Source: Commensalibacter oyaizuii
GTDB lineage: Bacteria > Pseudomonadota > Alphaproteobacteria > Acetobacterales > Acetobacteraceae
Assembly: GCF_029953265.1 (NCBI RefSeq)
Contig: NZ_JASBAO010000001.1
Span: forward strand, 1-64,000
Direction of reading: 5' to 3'
Length of the DNA stretch: 64,000 nt
The position numbers were made by a program, and so were the translations under genes. The notes under the pieces are model-generated. The model searched no databases. It saw only the letters and a program-made list of their open reading frames with translations, and was not told the origin of the DNA. Within the stretch, counting starts at the first letter, position 1; the number at the start of each line of letters is the position of its first letter. Positions 1 to 10,212 of the stretch are shown in pieces.

Positions 1-700
1 TCGATCTGGATATTTTATTGTAAATTTGAGCGTTACCAATAAATAGTAGTGATTTTTTTTACTAATAAAATCAACGGATATTTTTTTACCTAGAAAAGAA
101 AGATATTCTATTTTTATAAATAATTGAATGCCTTAAGTAAGTGTATTTAACATAAATATGCTGGTGTGGATTGTTTTCCCAAATCAAAACAATCCTAAAT
201 AAAATTGCTTTTGCCATCTATTTCCTTAAAATTTGAAAATTATTGGGCTTTAGGGTGGTTTTTGGTTATATCGCACAATCACTCATAGGTGGGGGTGGAT
301 GATACTAACTCAGTTTTTAGATAGAATATTTCAAGATATCCGTATATAATTAATATTCATAGAGACAGTGTGAATATTTCAGGAAAATATAATCTTACAC
401 CCTCAGTATTTTAAAAGAATGTAGACATGTTGAACGGATGGCGCGTTTATAAAAAGAGAAATATTACTTTTTATTAGGGTTCAATTCCAAGTTTTTGTAG
501 TGATATAAAAGATGATCTTTTTATTGTAGGTTTTGCATTATACAAAAAGTTGAATTGTATAGTTAAGATATCCTGATCATACTAATCCCTAGGTGGATAT
601 AAGACATTATCGTTTGGGCGAAACAATTTAATAGGTTGGGTCACAGATTAGAAAGATATCCAATTTATTAAACTATAGGTAATCGTCAAAGGGGAACAGG
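1..700. other. Gene-free AT-rich leader region
   Basis: I see no credible coding frame here on either strand. A 9-bp inverted repeat (169-177 with 186-194, loop 178-185) is present but has no T-run, so it is not a convincing terminator. The last part must hold the promoter of the amidase gene at 701, but I cannot pick a clear -35/-10 pair. Confidence 0.5.
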
Positions 701-1615
701 ATGAATATTGGTAGTACACATGCAATCACTGGGAAATTTGAAGTCGAGGCTTTAAGTGTTGTCGCAATACAAATTCCCCCCATCAGTTCTCAAACGATGG
801 ATGATGTTCATAAAAATATAGATCAGCTTATTGCATGGATGGACAGAGCATCAGCAGGATTTCCAGGGTTTGATTTGTTTGTTAGTCCTGAATGTGCCTT
901 AAACGGTTTTGGTCCAGCATGGCCGCAAACATGTGTTGATTTGAATGGGCCAGAAATTCAAAGACTTAAAGATAAGTGCAAAGAGTTAAAAGTTTTCGGT
1001 GTTTTTAATCCCTTGGTTAAAATGGTAGAGGGAAATAAAGCCTGTAATACAGCAATTATTATCAATGATCAGGGGGAAATTATCCTGACTTATGTTAAAA
1101 CCAATCCTTGGATCCCAGGGGAAGGGACGTATCCAGGATGGTATTGTCCTGTGGTTGATGGACCAAAAGGGTCACGATTGGCAGTGATTATTTGTGCTGA
1201 TGGGGATTACCCAGAAATATGGCGAGAGGCGGCTGTAAATGGGGCCAATATTATCATTCGGGTATCGCATTATATGGCACCTTGGGATAATGCTTGGGAA
1301 ATTACCAATAAAGCAGGCGCATATTGTAATCAAACTTATGTAGTTGGTGCGAATTCCGTAGGGGTGGATGAGGCGTATTCCTATTTCGGGCGCAGTATGA
1401 TTTTGAATCCCGATGGAACCATTATTTGCGAGGCTCCTTTGGGACAGCCATGGATGATCAAGGCTGATTTATATCCTCAGATTATCGATAAAATACGAGA
1501 AGAGGGGGTTACGAATAATTTCTTATGGACTTACAAACATCGTGGTGCGGCTCATCCCGATCTTGCAGGAGAAGGGGCAGATACTCGTATATATAAGGCA
1601 TATTACCAAAAATAA
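701..1615 (+). CDS. Formamidase / aliphatic-amidase-like nitrilase-superfamily amidohydrolase
   Basis: This is a cytoplasmic carbon-nitrogen hydrolase of 304 residues, predicted to release ammonia from formamide or a short aliphatic amide. The catalytic triad is visible: Glu64 in SPECALNGF, Lys133 in YVKTNPW and Cys165 in IICADGDYPEIWR. The CADGDYPE signature resembles AmiF/AmiE formamidases and amidases more than nitrilases. Length is near that family (about 330-345) with a shorter N-terminus. The start has a strong Shine-Dalgarno (aagggga, just upstream). A small ORF follows after 27 nt, probably co-transcribed. The exact substrate cannot be read from sequence; formamide is the best guess. 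Confidence 0.8.
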   Translation: MNIGSTHAITGKFEVEALSVVAIQIPPISSQTMDDVHKNIDQLIAWMDRASAGFPGFDLFVSPECALNGFGPAWPQTCVDLNGPEIQRLKDKCKELKVFGVFNPLVKMVEGNKACNTAIIINDQGEIILTYVKTNPWIPGEGTYPGWYCPVVDGPKGSRLAVIICADGDYPEIWREAAVNGANIIIRVSHYMAPWDNAWEITNKAGAYCNQTYVVGANSVGVDEAYSYFGRSMILNPDGTIICEAPLGQPWMIKADLYPQIIDKIREEGVTNNFLWTYKHRGAAHPDLAGEGADTRIYKAYYQK

Positions 1616-1642
1616 AGCACGTGTTTATGAATGGAGATTAAA

Positions 1643-1885
1643 ATGGAAAAATTATTTGCTGCAACCCAGCATTATGTAATGATTGCTTTGCGAAATAATA
1701 ATATTGTTTTTCCAACAACCAAACAAGCCATATTGGACAAGGCAGGAAATGAATCCATTCGCGTAAACTGGGATCATTACGTGTCTTTGTCAACATATTG
1801 TCAGGATGTGAAATTGGATTATTATAAAACTAAAGCTGCGTTTTTTAATGCAATATTGGGCGCAAATACGTCTTATAAGTTTTAA
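1643..1885 (+). CDS. Small protein, probable partner of the upstream amidase
   Basis: This 80-residue soluble protein is not recognised as a known family. I chose the ATG at 1643 because ggag at 1633-1636 sits at good ribosome-binding distance; an in-frame ATG at 1631 would add four residues but has poor spacing. It has no signal peptide or membrane segment. The C-terminal half is rich in Tyr and Lys with helical character. The short gap to the amidase and the bidirectional terminator directly downstream (1907-1942) suggest a two-gene operon, so a role linked to amide use is possible but unproven. Confidence 0.6.
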   Translation: MEKLFAATQHYVMIALRNNNIVFPTTKQAILDKAGNESIRVNWDHYVSLSTYCQDVKLDYYKTKAAFFNAILGANTSYKF

Positions 1886-1906
1886 ATCAAATGATTATTA
1901 TTTTTA

Positions 1907-1942
1907 TTTTACAGATATGATGAAATTTTCATATCTGTAAAA
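1907..1942. terminator. Bidirectional terminator between amidase operon and metY
   Basis: A perfect 14-bp inverted repeat (1907-1920 with 1929-1942) has an 8-nt loop and T/A-rich flanks on both sides. It lies between convergent genes and can serve both strands. Confidence 0.8.
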
Positions 1943-1952
1943 TTATTTTTGT

Positions 1953-3233
1953 TTATGAAGCTGTTAAAGCTTGTTCCAAATCATTAATAATATCATCAAC
2001 GTGTTCAATACCAATCGACAGTCGAACAACATCAGGACCAGCACCTGCAGCAATTTTTTGTGCATCATTTAATTGACGATGCGTAGTAGAAGCTGGATGG
2101 ATAACCAAAGAACGTGTGTCGCCGATATTGGCCAATAAAGAAAATAGTTTTAATTGGGATACAAATCGGACGCAGGCTTCGTATCCGCCTTTAATGCCAA
2201 AAGTGAATACAGAACCAGCTCCTTTAGGTGAGTATTTTTGATATAAAGCGTGGTAAGGGCTGCTTTTTAATCCTGGGTATGAAACCCAAGAAATTTTAGG
2301 ATGATTTTCTAAATAAGAGGCAACTTTTTGGGCATTGTCGCAATGACGCTGCATTCTTAGAGGGAGGGTCTCTGAGCCTGTTAATAGTAAAAATGCATTA
2401 AAAGGTGAAATGGTTGGGCCAAAATCTCGCATCCCTAATATTCGTGCTGCAAGGGCAAAGGCAGCATTGCCAAAGGTGTCGCTTGCGATAAGCCCCGCAT
2501 AATCTGGACGGGGTTTAGTAATTTTTGGGTATTTTTTTGATTCTTCCCAATTAAAATTTCCTCCATCAACAAGAATACCCCCCATCGAATTACCATGCCC
2601 GCCAATAAATTTCGTTAAAGAATGGACAACAATATTGGCGCCAAATTCGAATGGGCGAACTAAATAAGGGGTTGCCATCGTATTATCAACAATTAATGGG
2701 ATTTTATGGTCTTGGGCTATTTTTGCTATTTTTTCAATATCGACAATGATCCCGCCTGGATTGGCAAAACTTTCGATAAAAATAGCACGTGTGCGTTCAT
2801 CAATGGCATTTTCGAAAGTAGAGATATCGTCAACGTCCGCAAACCGAACGTGCCAATCAAAAGATTTAAAGGAATGAGCAAATTGATTAATTGATCCACC
2901 ATATAGCTGTTTTGCCGCGATGAAATTATCCCCAGGTTCCATCAAAGTATGAAAAACCAAGAATTCAGCAGCATGACCAGAGGCGGTTGCTAAGGCAGCA
3001 CTGCCGCCTTCTAATGCTGCGATACGGTTTTCTAATACGGTTTGAGTTGGGTTGGTAATACGGCTATAGATATTGCCAGCATCTTTTAATGCAAAGCGAT
3101 TGGCAGCTTGATCAACATCATCAAAAACATAGGCGGTGGTTTGGTAAATTGGTGTAGCACGTGCACCCGTTGTTGGATCTGGGGATGCACCTGCATGAAC
3201 AGATAAGGTTTCAAATGCTGTTTTACGATCCAT
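1953..3233 (-). CDS. metY: O-acetylhomoserine sulfhydrylase (MetY)
   Basis: This is a PLP-dependent Cys/Met-metabolism enzyme of 426 residues, the typical MetY length. It makes homocysteine from O-acetylhomoserine and sulfide, or methionine with methanethiol. The opening (ETLSVHAGA-PDPTTGARATPIYQTTAYVF) is characteristic of the family, and the PLP lysine lies in VVHSLTKFIGGHGNS. The start is preceded by aaaggagcc. I see no SAM-II-type riboswitch in the ~100 nt upstream. It is monocistronic, convergent with the amidase operon. O-succinylhomoserine sulfhydrylase is the alternative, but the length and the insertion around residues 230-250 favour MetY. Confidence 0.92.
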   Translation of the reverse strand: MDRKTAFETLSVHAGASPDPTTGARATPIYQTTAYVFDDVDQAANRFALKDAGNIYSRITNPTQTVLENRIAALEGGSAALATASGHAAEFLVFHTLMEPGDNFIAAKQLYGGSINQFAHSFKSFDWHVRFADVDDISTFENAIDERTRAIFIESFANPGGIIVDIEKIAKIAQDHKIPLIVDNTMATPYLVRPFEFGANIVVHSLTKFIGGHGNSMGGILVDGGNFNWEESKKYPKITKPRPDYAGLIASDTFGNAAFALAARILGMRDFGPTISPFNAFLLLTGSETLPLRMQRHCDNAQKVASYLENHPKISWVSYPGLKSSPYHALYQKYSPKGAGSVFTFGIKGGYEACVRFVSQLKLFSLLANIGDTRSLVIHPASTTHRQLNDAQKIAAGAGPDVVRLSIGIEHVDDIINDLEQALTAS

Positions 3234-3340
3234 TATAAGGCTCCTTTGTGGTATATGTTGTTAATAAACATATGTATATGTGTTGATTATAAAGCTGTTA
3301 TTTATATACAGGCGGTATTTTTATAAGATTGAAAAATAAT

Positions 3341-3949
3341 CTATGGTATATTTTGTTTTTTATTGTTTAATAAATCATATTGTTTTGGAAAAGTATTTTG
3401 GAAATATTCGATTGCCTTGTCCGATAATTTATCATCTTCAAACGCCCATGATACTAAATATTCCTTTAAGGAGTCAGAAAGTTCGAGTGAAAGTGGATAT
3501 AAATGATGAATTTCCAATGATTTGTTCTCTGCATTGGGGATATGTTGGGCAGCTCTATATTTTAAAGGATATTCTATCCATTTAGAATGTTCACCGATAC
3601 ATTGGATAATATTGGTATTATCCAGCAAGCTATTGGTAATTAAAGAGTTAGTAAGGTAGTTTTGAAAATACAAATTCATAAACAGATTTTTATGTTTTTG
3701 GCTGGTAAAATCAGTAAATATGTATAAAAAATCGGAAGGTTTTTTTATTAAAAAGATGCAAATATATTCAATGAAATAGTCGCAGCAAGTACTAAAAGCA
3801 TTTTCGTTTTGGATAGAAGAGCATTGAGTCACTGCTAGATTTAATATTGAAGATATTTTGCGTTCACAGCACCATAGCTCGTCAATTGCAGATGGATTAC
3901 GAAATGCACTGTGAATTAGACTTTGCATATAATTTTCTTGGGATTTCAT
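3341..3949 (-). CDS. Hypothetical protein, 202 aa
   Basis: Family not recognised. It is a soluble protein of about 202 residues, predicted mostly helical and aromatic-rich, with six or more Cys residues clustered in the first third (CC at 27-28 and 55-56). There is no signal peptide. Two in-frame ATGs (3949 and 3931) are possible starts; the first has a weak aaagaaag upstream. It stands alone between metY and the divergent nuclease gene, and the AT-rich composition suggests a lineage-restricted gene. Confidence 0.55.
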   Translation of the reverse strand: MKSQENYMQSLIHSAFRNPSAIDELWCCERKISSILNLAVTQCSSIQNENAFSTCCDYFIEYICIFLIKKPSDFLYIFTDFTSQKHKNLFMNLYFQNYLTNSLITNSLLDNTNIIQCIGEHSKWIEYPLKYRAAQHIPNAENKSLEIHHLYPLSLELSDSLKEYLVSWAFEDDKLSDKAIEYFQNTFPKQYDLLNNKKQNIP

Positions 3950-4088
3950 AGGTAAATGCTTTCTTTCAAAAGAGATAAAAAAATCTGATAAGATACGATA
4001 TAGGTGACAAATCTTCTTGTTAATGTTTTAAAAAATGGCGTAATTGGTTTTAAATTATTATTGCTTTTGAGTAAAAAAGAAAAAATTT

Positions 4089-4879
<791 letters not shown>

Positions 4880-4966
4880 GGATCGCTTTAACAGGGGATA
4901 GTTACTATCAGAATTATTATCCATATAGGGTAAAAGTTTTCTGAATATAAATTATAGGTTTCTTGT

Positions 4967-5569
4967 ATGACACTGTTAGGCATTTTTCTTTTGCAGCTAT
5001 TTGCCTTGGCAACTCCAGGGCCTGATTCTTTGCTGGTGCTAAGAACGGCCTTGGCAAAGCATAAAAATGCGGCATTTAAAGCTTCATTAGGGATCAGTCT
5101 TGGGGCATTTATTTGGGTAATATTGTCTTTGTTAGGGTTACATGTATTATTTCAGTATTACCCTTTTTTAAACAAAGTCGTTTTATTTTGTGGTGCATGC
5201 TATTTGCTGTATTTGGCATATCAGTTATATCATTTAAATACAGATCATAAATTAGAGGATAAAAGAAACCTCAAATCTTCTGATTTATTAAATGGATTAC
5301 TTTGTAATCTATCAAATCCCAAAGCAATCATTTATTTTGCCAGTATTTTTTCGATGCTATCGTTTGAAGGGGGGATCGTTGCTTACGGTAAAATTATTTT
5401 GTTAATTGTTGGGGAAACGTTATTATGGTTTTTGGGAATAAGTATCGTTTTTTCACACCCAGCTATGAAGCGTGTATATCAATCCTATGCACGGAAGATA
5501 GATGTTGCAGCGGCGGGAATATTTGTGCTGTTTGCGTGTTTAATGTTTGTTAAATTTTTTCTGATATAA
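4967..5569 (+). CDS. LysE/RhtB-family amino-acid exporter
   Basis: This is an inner-membrane efflux protein of 200 residues with about six hydrophobic segments. The family hallmark ATPGPD follows the first segment (residues 14-19), and the NPKA motif is in the middle (LCNLSNPKAIIYF). Members export basic amino acids, homoserine/threonine or similar metabolites; the substrate here cannot be told. The upstream 117-nt gap contains the AATA microsatellite. It is apparently a single gene. Confidence 0.85.
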   Translation: MTLLGIFLLQLFALATPGPDSLLVLRTALAKHKNAAFKASLGISLGAFIWVILSLLGLHVLFQYYPFLNKVVLFCGACYLLYLAYQLYHLNTDHKLEDKRNLKSSDLLNGLLCNLSNPKAIIYFASIFSMLSFEGGIVAYGKIILLIVGETLLWFLGISIVFSHPAMKRVYQSYARKIDVAAAGIFVLFACLMFVKFFLI

Positions 5570-5657
5570 TAAATTTCATAAATTTGAATATAGTGTTTGG
5601 TGTATTCGTTTTAAGGTGATTAACTGAAATATTATTTTTGAATTTAAGGATAGATTT

Positions 5658-6764
5658 ATGTTGCAAGTTATTCAATCACCATCCAAATATATTCAAGGTC
5701 CAAATGCACTTAAAGAAATTGGCAAATACGGACAATTATTAGCCAAAAGTTACCTAGTTATTGCCGATGATGTTGTTATGAAAATCACAGGTGCTGTTAT
5801 TGAAGACAGTTTGAAACAGGCAAACATTCAAGGTCATTTTGAACGTTTTGGTGGCGAGTGTTCAAAAAAAGAAATTCAGCGTTTAGGGGATGTATTAAAA
5901 TCCAATCACTGCCAAGGTGTCATCGGGGTCGGTGGGGGTAAAGCTTTGGATACGGCTAAGGCCATTGCTTATTACAACAAAGTACCCGTGTTAATTGTAC
6001 CAACGATTGCTTCTAATGATGCGCCAACAAGTGCATTGTCCGTGATTTATACTGAACAAGGCGCATTTGAAGAATATTTAATGTATCCAACCAATCCAGA
6101 TATGGTTTTTATGGATACGGTGATTATTGCCAAAGCCCCTGTAAGATTATTTGTTGCGGGTATGGGGGATGCCCTCTCTACATATTTTGAAGGTCGGGCT
6201 TGTTTAGAGGCGCGTGCAACAACAATGGCAGGGGGACAATCCACATTAGCCGCGATGCACTTAGCACGCTTGTGTTATGAAACTTTGTTAGAAGAAGGAT
6301 ACAAAGCCAAGTTAGCTGTTGAAATTGGGGTTGCAACCCCTGCCGTTGATCGTATTGTCGAAGCAAATACTTACTTAAGTGGGATCGGTTTTGAGAGCTC
6401 TGGCTTGGCAGGGGCACATGCAATTCATAATGGCTTTACGATTTTAGAGGAATGTCATCACATGTATCATGGTGAAAAGGTGGCATTTGGAACATTATCA
6501 CAACTTGTACTGGAAAATGCCGCCACTGAAGAAATTGAAACAGTTTTAGGGTTTTGTGAACAGGTTGGGTTGCCCATTACCTTGGCACAAATAGGGGTAC
6601 AGGATGATGATCGTTTACAAGAAAAAATTATGGCTGTTGCCAAAGCCAGTTGTGCAGAGGGCGAAACCATTCATAATATGCCTTTTAAAGTAACGCCAGA
6701 TAAAGTTTATGCAGCAATCCTAACAGCCAATCAATTGGGAAAAGCATGGCTAGAACAGAAATAA
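5658..6764 (+). CDS. gldA: Glycerol dehydrogenase
   Basis: This NAD+-dependent, zinc-containing iron-type alcohol dehydrogenase oxidises glycerol to dihydroxyacetone in the cytoplasm. It has 368 residues, the normal GldA length. The NAD-binding glycine motif is GVGGGKALDTAKA (residues 90-102). The zinc ligands of the family align with Asp171 (GMGDALST), His254 (GAHAIHNG) and His271 (YHGEKVAFG). The start has aagga about 8 nt upstream. It ends at a strong terminator. The product is the substrate of the DhaK-DhaL kinase at 16830-18482, so together they form a DHA route of glycerol use. Confidence 0.93.
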   Translation: MLQVIQSPSKYIQGPNALKEIGKYGQLLAKSYLVIADDVVMKITGAVIEDSLKQANIQGHFERFGGECSKKEIQRLGDVLKSNHCQGVIGVGGGKALDTAKAIAYYNKVPVLIVPTIASNDAPTSALSVIYTEQGAFEEYLMYPTNPDMVFMDTVIIAKAPVRLFVAGMGDALSTYFEGRACLEARATTMAGGQSTLAAMHLARLCYETLLEEGYKAKLAVEIGVATPAVDRIVEANTYLSGIGFESSGLAGAHAIHNGFTILEECHHMYHGEKVAFGTLSQLVLENAATEEIETVLGFCEQVGLPITLAQIGVQDDDRLQEKIMAVAKASCAEGETIHNMPFKVTPDKVYAAILTANQLGKAWLEQK

Positions 6765-6788
6765 ACGAATTATCATACAGATAATTTT

Positions 6789-6824
6789 ATGCACAAAGAT
6801 ATTTTGTCTTTGTGCATTTTTTTT
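6789..6824 (+). terminator. Rho-independent terminator of gldA
   Basis: An 11-bp perfect stem (6789-6799 with 6807-6817) and a 7-nt loop are followed directly by seven T residues. This is a textbook intrinsic terminator 25 nt after the gldA stop. Confidence 0.9.
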
Positions 6825-6876
6825 AAATAGTGTGGTATCAGGATGTTTGAAAAAAACTGATTAAATAGAGTTTGAT

Positions 6877-8082
6877 ATGACGTATGATTCTGTATGGCCA
6901 TTATTGGTTATTTTAGGGGTAATGATTATAGGACTAAGTTTTCCTATTTTTAATAATATTATCTTGATTAAAGATAACCATGAACAGCGTGTGAATACTA
7001 TTGATGGATTACGGGGATATCTTGCTTTCTTTATTGTTTTTTTCCATGCAACGGTTTGGTATAATCTTATTACTGTTCATGAATTTAAAGCCGCATCTGG
7101 CAGTGCTTGCGAGGCATTAGGAACCACTGGGTTATGTATCTTTTTTATGGTTTCAGCTTATTTATTTTGGACAAGATGGCTTAATCATCGTGGGAAAATA
7201 AATATTCCTGCCTTTTATATAAAACGCTTTTTTAGAATAGCCCCTGTTTACTATTTATGTTTTGTGGTCGTTGTGATCGTAGCGATGTCAAAAACTAATT
7301 GGCATTTGGCCGTTCCTGCTTATGTATTTATCCAGCAAGTAATGGGTTGGCTTATTTTTGGATTGTTTACTTTTCCAACAATTAATGGCTATCCATTAAC
7401 GTTGTTATTGCTCTTGGGGGTGGTGTGGACAATTCCCTATGAGTGGATGCTTTATTTAGCCCTGCCTATTATTGGGGTGTTTACTAAAAATCTGCGTTTG
7501 TCTTTAATCTTTGCTGCAACCATATGTACGTTAACGATATTTGCTCAATTTTATTGGAGAATTCATCTTTTTGCGGAAAATGATATGGTGCCTTTTATTG
7601 CTTACGCTATGGGTATTTTAATTGCGACTTTGAAAAAATCAACATGGCAACCGTTTATAAATAACTTTTATGGTTCCATCGTCATGGTTTTGTGTATTCT
7701 TGGTGTTGTTATCTTTTATCGTCAATATCCTGAATTATTAATGTTGGTTTTCGCAGGTATCTTTTTTTATTGTGTTGTATCTGGTTGTTCTTTGTTTGGT
7801 CTTTTGACTTTAAAAGCATCGCAACGAATGGGAATGGTCAGTTATAGTATTTATCTATGCCAAGGTATTATCTTTTATTTTGTTTATTCGTTCGATTTCG
7901 TAAAACAGCTGGTTATGCGCTCTATTTGGCATTATTGGGGGGTGTTGTTTTGTGAAAGTATTTTATTACTGGGGTTGGCTTGTCTTTTATTTCGCTTGGT
8001 TGAAAAGCCAGGCATGGATATTGGACACCAATTGGCCTTTCGTTTTGAAAAAAAAATTGCCAATAAAATGGTCGAACGATGA
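6877..8082 (+). CDS. Acyltransferase-3 family membrane protein (first of a tandem pair)
   Basis: This is an integral membrane O-acyltransferase of 401 residues with about ten predicted membrane helices (OafA/ExoZ type). Visible family features are the N-terminal motif TIDGLRGYLAFFIVFFHA with its conserved His, the RRFFRIAPVYY-like segment (IKRFFRIAPVYYL) and a late SYSIYLCQG motif. Such enzymes acetylate or succinylate surface glycans such as O-antigen, cellulose or exopolysaccharide. It overlaps the next gene by ATGA (8079-8082), so the two are translationally coupled. The two proteins are clear paralogues. Confidence 0.85.
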   Translation: MTYDSVWPLLVILGVMIIGLSFPIFNNIILIKDNHEQRVNTIDGLRGYLAFFIVFFHATVWYNLITVHEFKAASGSACEALGTTGLCIFFMVSAYLFWTRWLNHRGKINIPAFYIKRFFRIAPVYYLCFVVVVIVAMSKTNWHLAVPAYVFIQQVMGWLIFGLFTFPTINGYPLTLLLLLGVVWTIPYEWMLYLALPIIGVFTKNLRLSLIFAATICTLTIFAQFYWRIHLFAENDMVPFIAYAMGILIATLKKSTWQPFINNFYGSIVMVLCILGVVIFYRQYPELLMLVFAGIFFYCVVSGCSLFGLLTLKASQRMGMVSYSIYLCQGIIFYFVYSFDFVKQLVMRSIWHYWGVLFCESILLLGLACLLFRLVEKPGMDIGHQLAFRFEKKIANKMVER

Positions 8083-9263
8083 ATATAACTTACTCAACGC
8101 TTTGGCCATCCGCTTTGATTATGGCAATTTTATTAACGATATTAACCTTGCCTGTTTTTAAGGGATTATACGATTCAGACGATACTAGAAATAGAGTACA
8201 TACAATTGACGGGTTAAGAGGTTTTTTGGCTTTTGGCGTGGTATTTTCTCATGGTCAATGTTTTTATAATATTACTGCCATTGGTCAATGCACGAGTAAT
8301 AGTGCTTTTTATAGTCTACTTGGAACAATCGCTGTACGGTTGTTTTTTATGATTACCGCTTATTTATTTTGGTCGCAACTTTTGTATCGTCAAGGACAGA
8401 TGCAATGGCAATCTTTTTATATAAAGCGTTTTTTTCGGATTGCTCCCGTATATTGGTTTATGTGTTTATGCGTGTTTTTAATTGTAATGATTGAAACACA
8501 ATGGACATTACGGGTTTCATTCTTTGAATTTTGCAAACAAATTGGTGCTTGGTTGGCGTTGGGGATTTTATCCTTGCCTGATATAAATACGCGTCTTTAC
8601 ACAGGGATGTTGGTGGTAATGGTAACATGGACTTTGCGCTATGAATGGTTGTTTTATGTTTTACTGCCTTGTATTTCTTTTTTTGCTGTTCATAAAAAAC
8701 GTGCACTTTGGTTTATTAGCGCGGGATTATGGGGGGTGTTTATAGGGTCTTGGTTTGTTGACCCCCACAGTATCACCAGTCAGTTTTTTTCAGTATTGTT
8801 TATGTTTTTGGTAGGTATGTTATGCGCAACCTTACAGTATTACCAAATGATTAATCTTAAATGGCATAATTGGGTTAAGTCTGTTCTTATTATTACTGCG
8901 ATCATGATTATATGTGCTGGGGATCTATATGATAAAATGTACATATTAAACAGTATTTTAGGTTTTATTTTCTATTTAATCATCTCTGGGTGTTCTTTGT
9001 TTGGGGTCTTAACTTTGAAATCATCGCAGAAAATGGGTGAGGTCAGCTATGGTATCTATTTGTTGCAAGGGATTATCTTCAATATCGTTTATAGCCAGCA
9101 GGTTGTGAAACAATACGTTATACAAGGACCGTGGCATTTTTGGTATGTAATGATGGGGATATGTGTTGGTTTGCTGTTACTTGCAATTATTGTGCATGTC
9201 ATTTTGGAAAAACCAGCGATTAGAATAGGGCAATATTTATCTTTAAAAATTAAGAATTATTAA
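8079..9263 (+). CDS. Acyltransferase-3 family membrane protein (second of a tandem pair)
   Basis: This 394-residue paralogue of the preceding gene has the same landmarks: VHTIDGLRGFLAFGVVFSHG, IKRFFRIAPVYWF and VSYGIYLLQG. The start codon overlaps the stop of the upstream gene (ATGA). Its stop overlaps by four nucleotides, tail to tail, the stop of the minus-strand gene at 9260, an unusually compact arrangement. The pair probably arose by tandem duplication and may modify related sites of one surface glycan; no glycan gene is adjacent to confirm this. Confidence 0.85.
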   Translation: MNITYSTLWPSALIMAILLTILTLPVFKGLYDSDDTRNRVHTIDGLRGFLAFGVVFSHGQCFYNITAIGQCTSNSAFYSLLGTIAVRLFFMITAYLFWSQLLYRQGQMQWQSFYIKRFFRIAPVYWFMCLCVFLIVMIETQWTLRVSFFEFCKQIGAWLALGILSLPDINTRLYTGMLVVMVTWTLRYEWLFYVLLPCISFFAVHKKRALWFISAGLWGVFIGSWFVDPHSITSQFFSVLFMFLVGMLCATLQYYQMINLKWHNWVKSVLIITAIMIICAGDLYDKMYILNSILGFIFYLIISGCSLFGVLTLKSSQKMGEVSYGIYLLQGIIFNIVYSQQVVKQYVIQGPWHFWYVMMGICVGLLLLAIIVHVILEKPAIRIGQYLSLKIKNY

Positions 9264-9712
9264 GGTTTTTCTTGCTCTTTTGATTGAGATAACTCTTTTT
9301 GCTTTAGGCTTTTAATACAGTTACTAATCAGGAAATCGATACTTTTTAAATATTTTTTCCCTTTGATAGGATCTGTTCGCAGAATGTGGGGTTTATTATA
9401 GGTGTCTTTCAAAACGAAAGCACTATAACCAGAATCATCTATTTTTCCCTTTTGTGGCCATTCATTTAACATAAATGGATATTGCCGTTTAGGATCCATA
9501 ATAACGGTTGCCATACATTCATGATTTAATTCGACAGAAAAGATACGTTTTCCATCAATCGTAACTTTGCTGGGCATGGTTTGTTGTATTGTTTGAACAG
9601 CGGCTTCGTAAGGAGAAGGCTTTTGTTTTGTATCCAAAGCATAAGATGAGTTGTATGTAAAGATACTGCTGATAAAGGCAAAAGATAAAAATAGAGGTTT
9701 CATTACGGGCAT
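9260..9712 (-). CDS. Small secreted protein, unknown function
   Basis: This is a 150-residue predicted periplasmic or secreted protein. Starting at the in-frame Met codon at 9703 gives a clean signal peptide (MKPLFLSFAFISS..., cleavage likely after SSYA); the upstream ATG at 9712 adds three residues. The mature part has two Cys (in NHECMA and SNCIKS) that may form a disulfide, and a Lys/Gln/Glu-rich tail. The family is not recognised. It lies in a same-strand run with two further small secreted proteins (9757-10194 and 10213-10725), probably one operon. Confidence 0.65.
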   Translation of the reverse strand: MPVMKPLFLSFAFISSIFTYNSSYALDTKQKPSPYEAAVQTIQQTMPSKVTIDGKRIFSVELNHECMATVIMDPKRQYPFMLNEWPQKGKIDDSGYSAFVLKDTYNKPHILRTDPIKGKKYLKSIDFLISNCIKSLKQKELSQSKEQEKP

Positions 9713-9756
9713 CTTCTCAAAATTTGATCTGTAAATAGATAATGACTTGAGGGGTT

Positions 9757-10194
9757 TTAGGGTTGAACGTCTAAAGGGATTTTGTTCAACGTAGCGTTAT
9801 TGGTAAAACTACATTCTTTAGGTCGGTATTGTTCACATGCGCTGCTTTCTGTTGGATTTGTTAGCGTCTGATTAACTTGGTCAAATGATACCTTGCATTG
9901 TTTATAGGTAATAATAAGTTTATTTTTTTTAAGAGCAAAAGGATCAATATACCCTGTTATTTCTGCAGTGCAGGTTGGTGATCGAAAAGAAACCATGCCA
10001 TAGGCAGGATAGTATGGCATATAAGCAACAATCTGGTAATTATGTTCGCTTTTATGTTCGTAGGCAACCATATTGATGTTAGTTTGTAGTTGTTGCGGTT
10101 CCTGAACGTTTGTGGAGATATCCTCGCCATAGGTAAGGGATGGGGATAAAATGATCCCTATTATGGCGACAAAAGAGGAATAATTTAATTTCAT
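9757..10194 (-). CDS. Small secreted four-cysteine protein (paralogue A)
   Basis: This 145-residue protein has an N-terminal signal peptide ending near SLTYGE. The C-terminal half has four Cys in the order SPTC ... QCKV ... SACE ... ECSF, shared with the next gene upstream (170 aa), so the two are paralogues and probably form two disulfides in the periplasm or outside. The family is not recognised and no catalytic motif is seen. It lies 18 nt downstream of its paralogue and 44 nt upstream of the third secreted protein. Confidence 0.7.
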   Translation of the reverse strand: MKLNYSSFVAIIGIILSPSLTYGEDISTNVQEPQQLQTNINMVAYEHKSEHNYQIVAYMPYYPAYGMVSFRSPTCTAEITGYIDPFALKKNKLIITYKQCKVSFDQVNQTLTNPTESSACEQYRPKECSFTNNATLNKIPLDVQP

Positions 10195-10212
10195 GATAGA
10201 ATTATCTTTGAT

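Noticed and set aside
440-500. tRNA-like T-loop sequence (gggttcaattcc)
   Set aside because: The flanking bases do not form a T-stem and no acceptor or anticodon arm can be built around it.
3234-3340. SAM riboswitch upstream of metY
   Set aside because: The ~100 nt leader shows none of the conserved SAM-II or SAM-I core bases and no clear pseudoknot.
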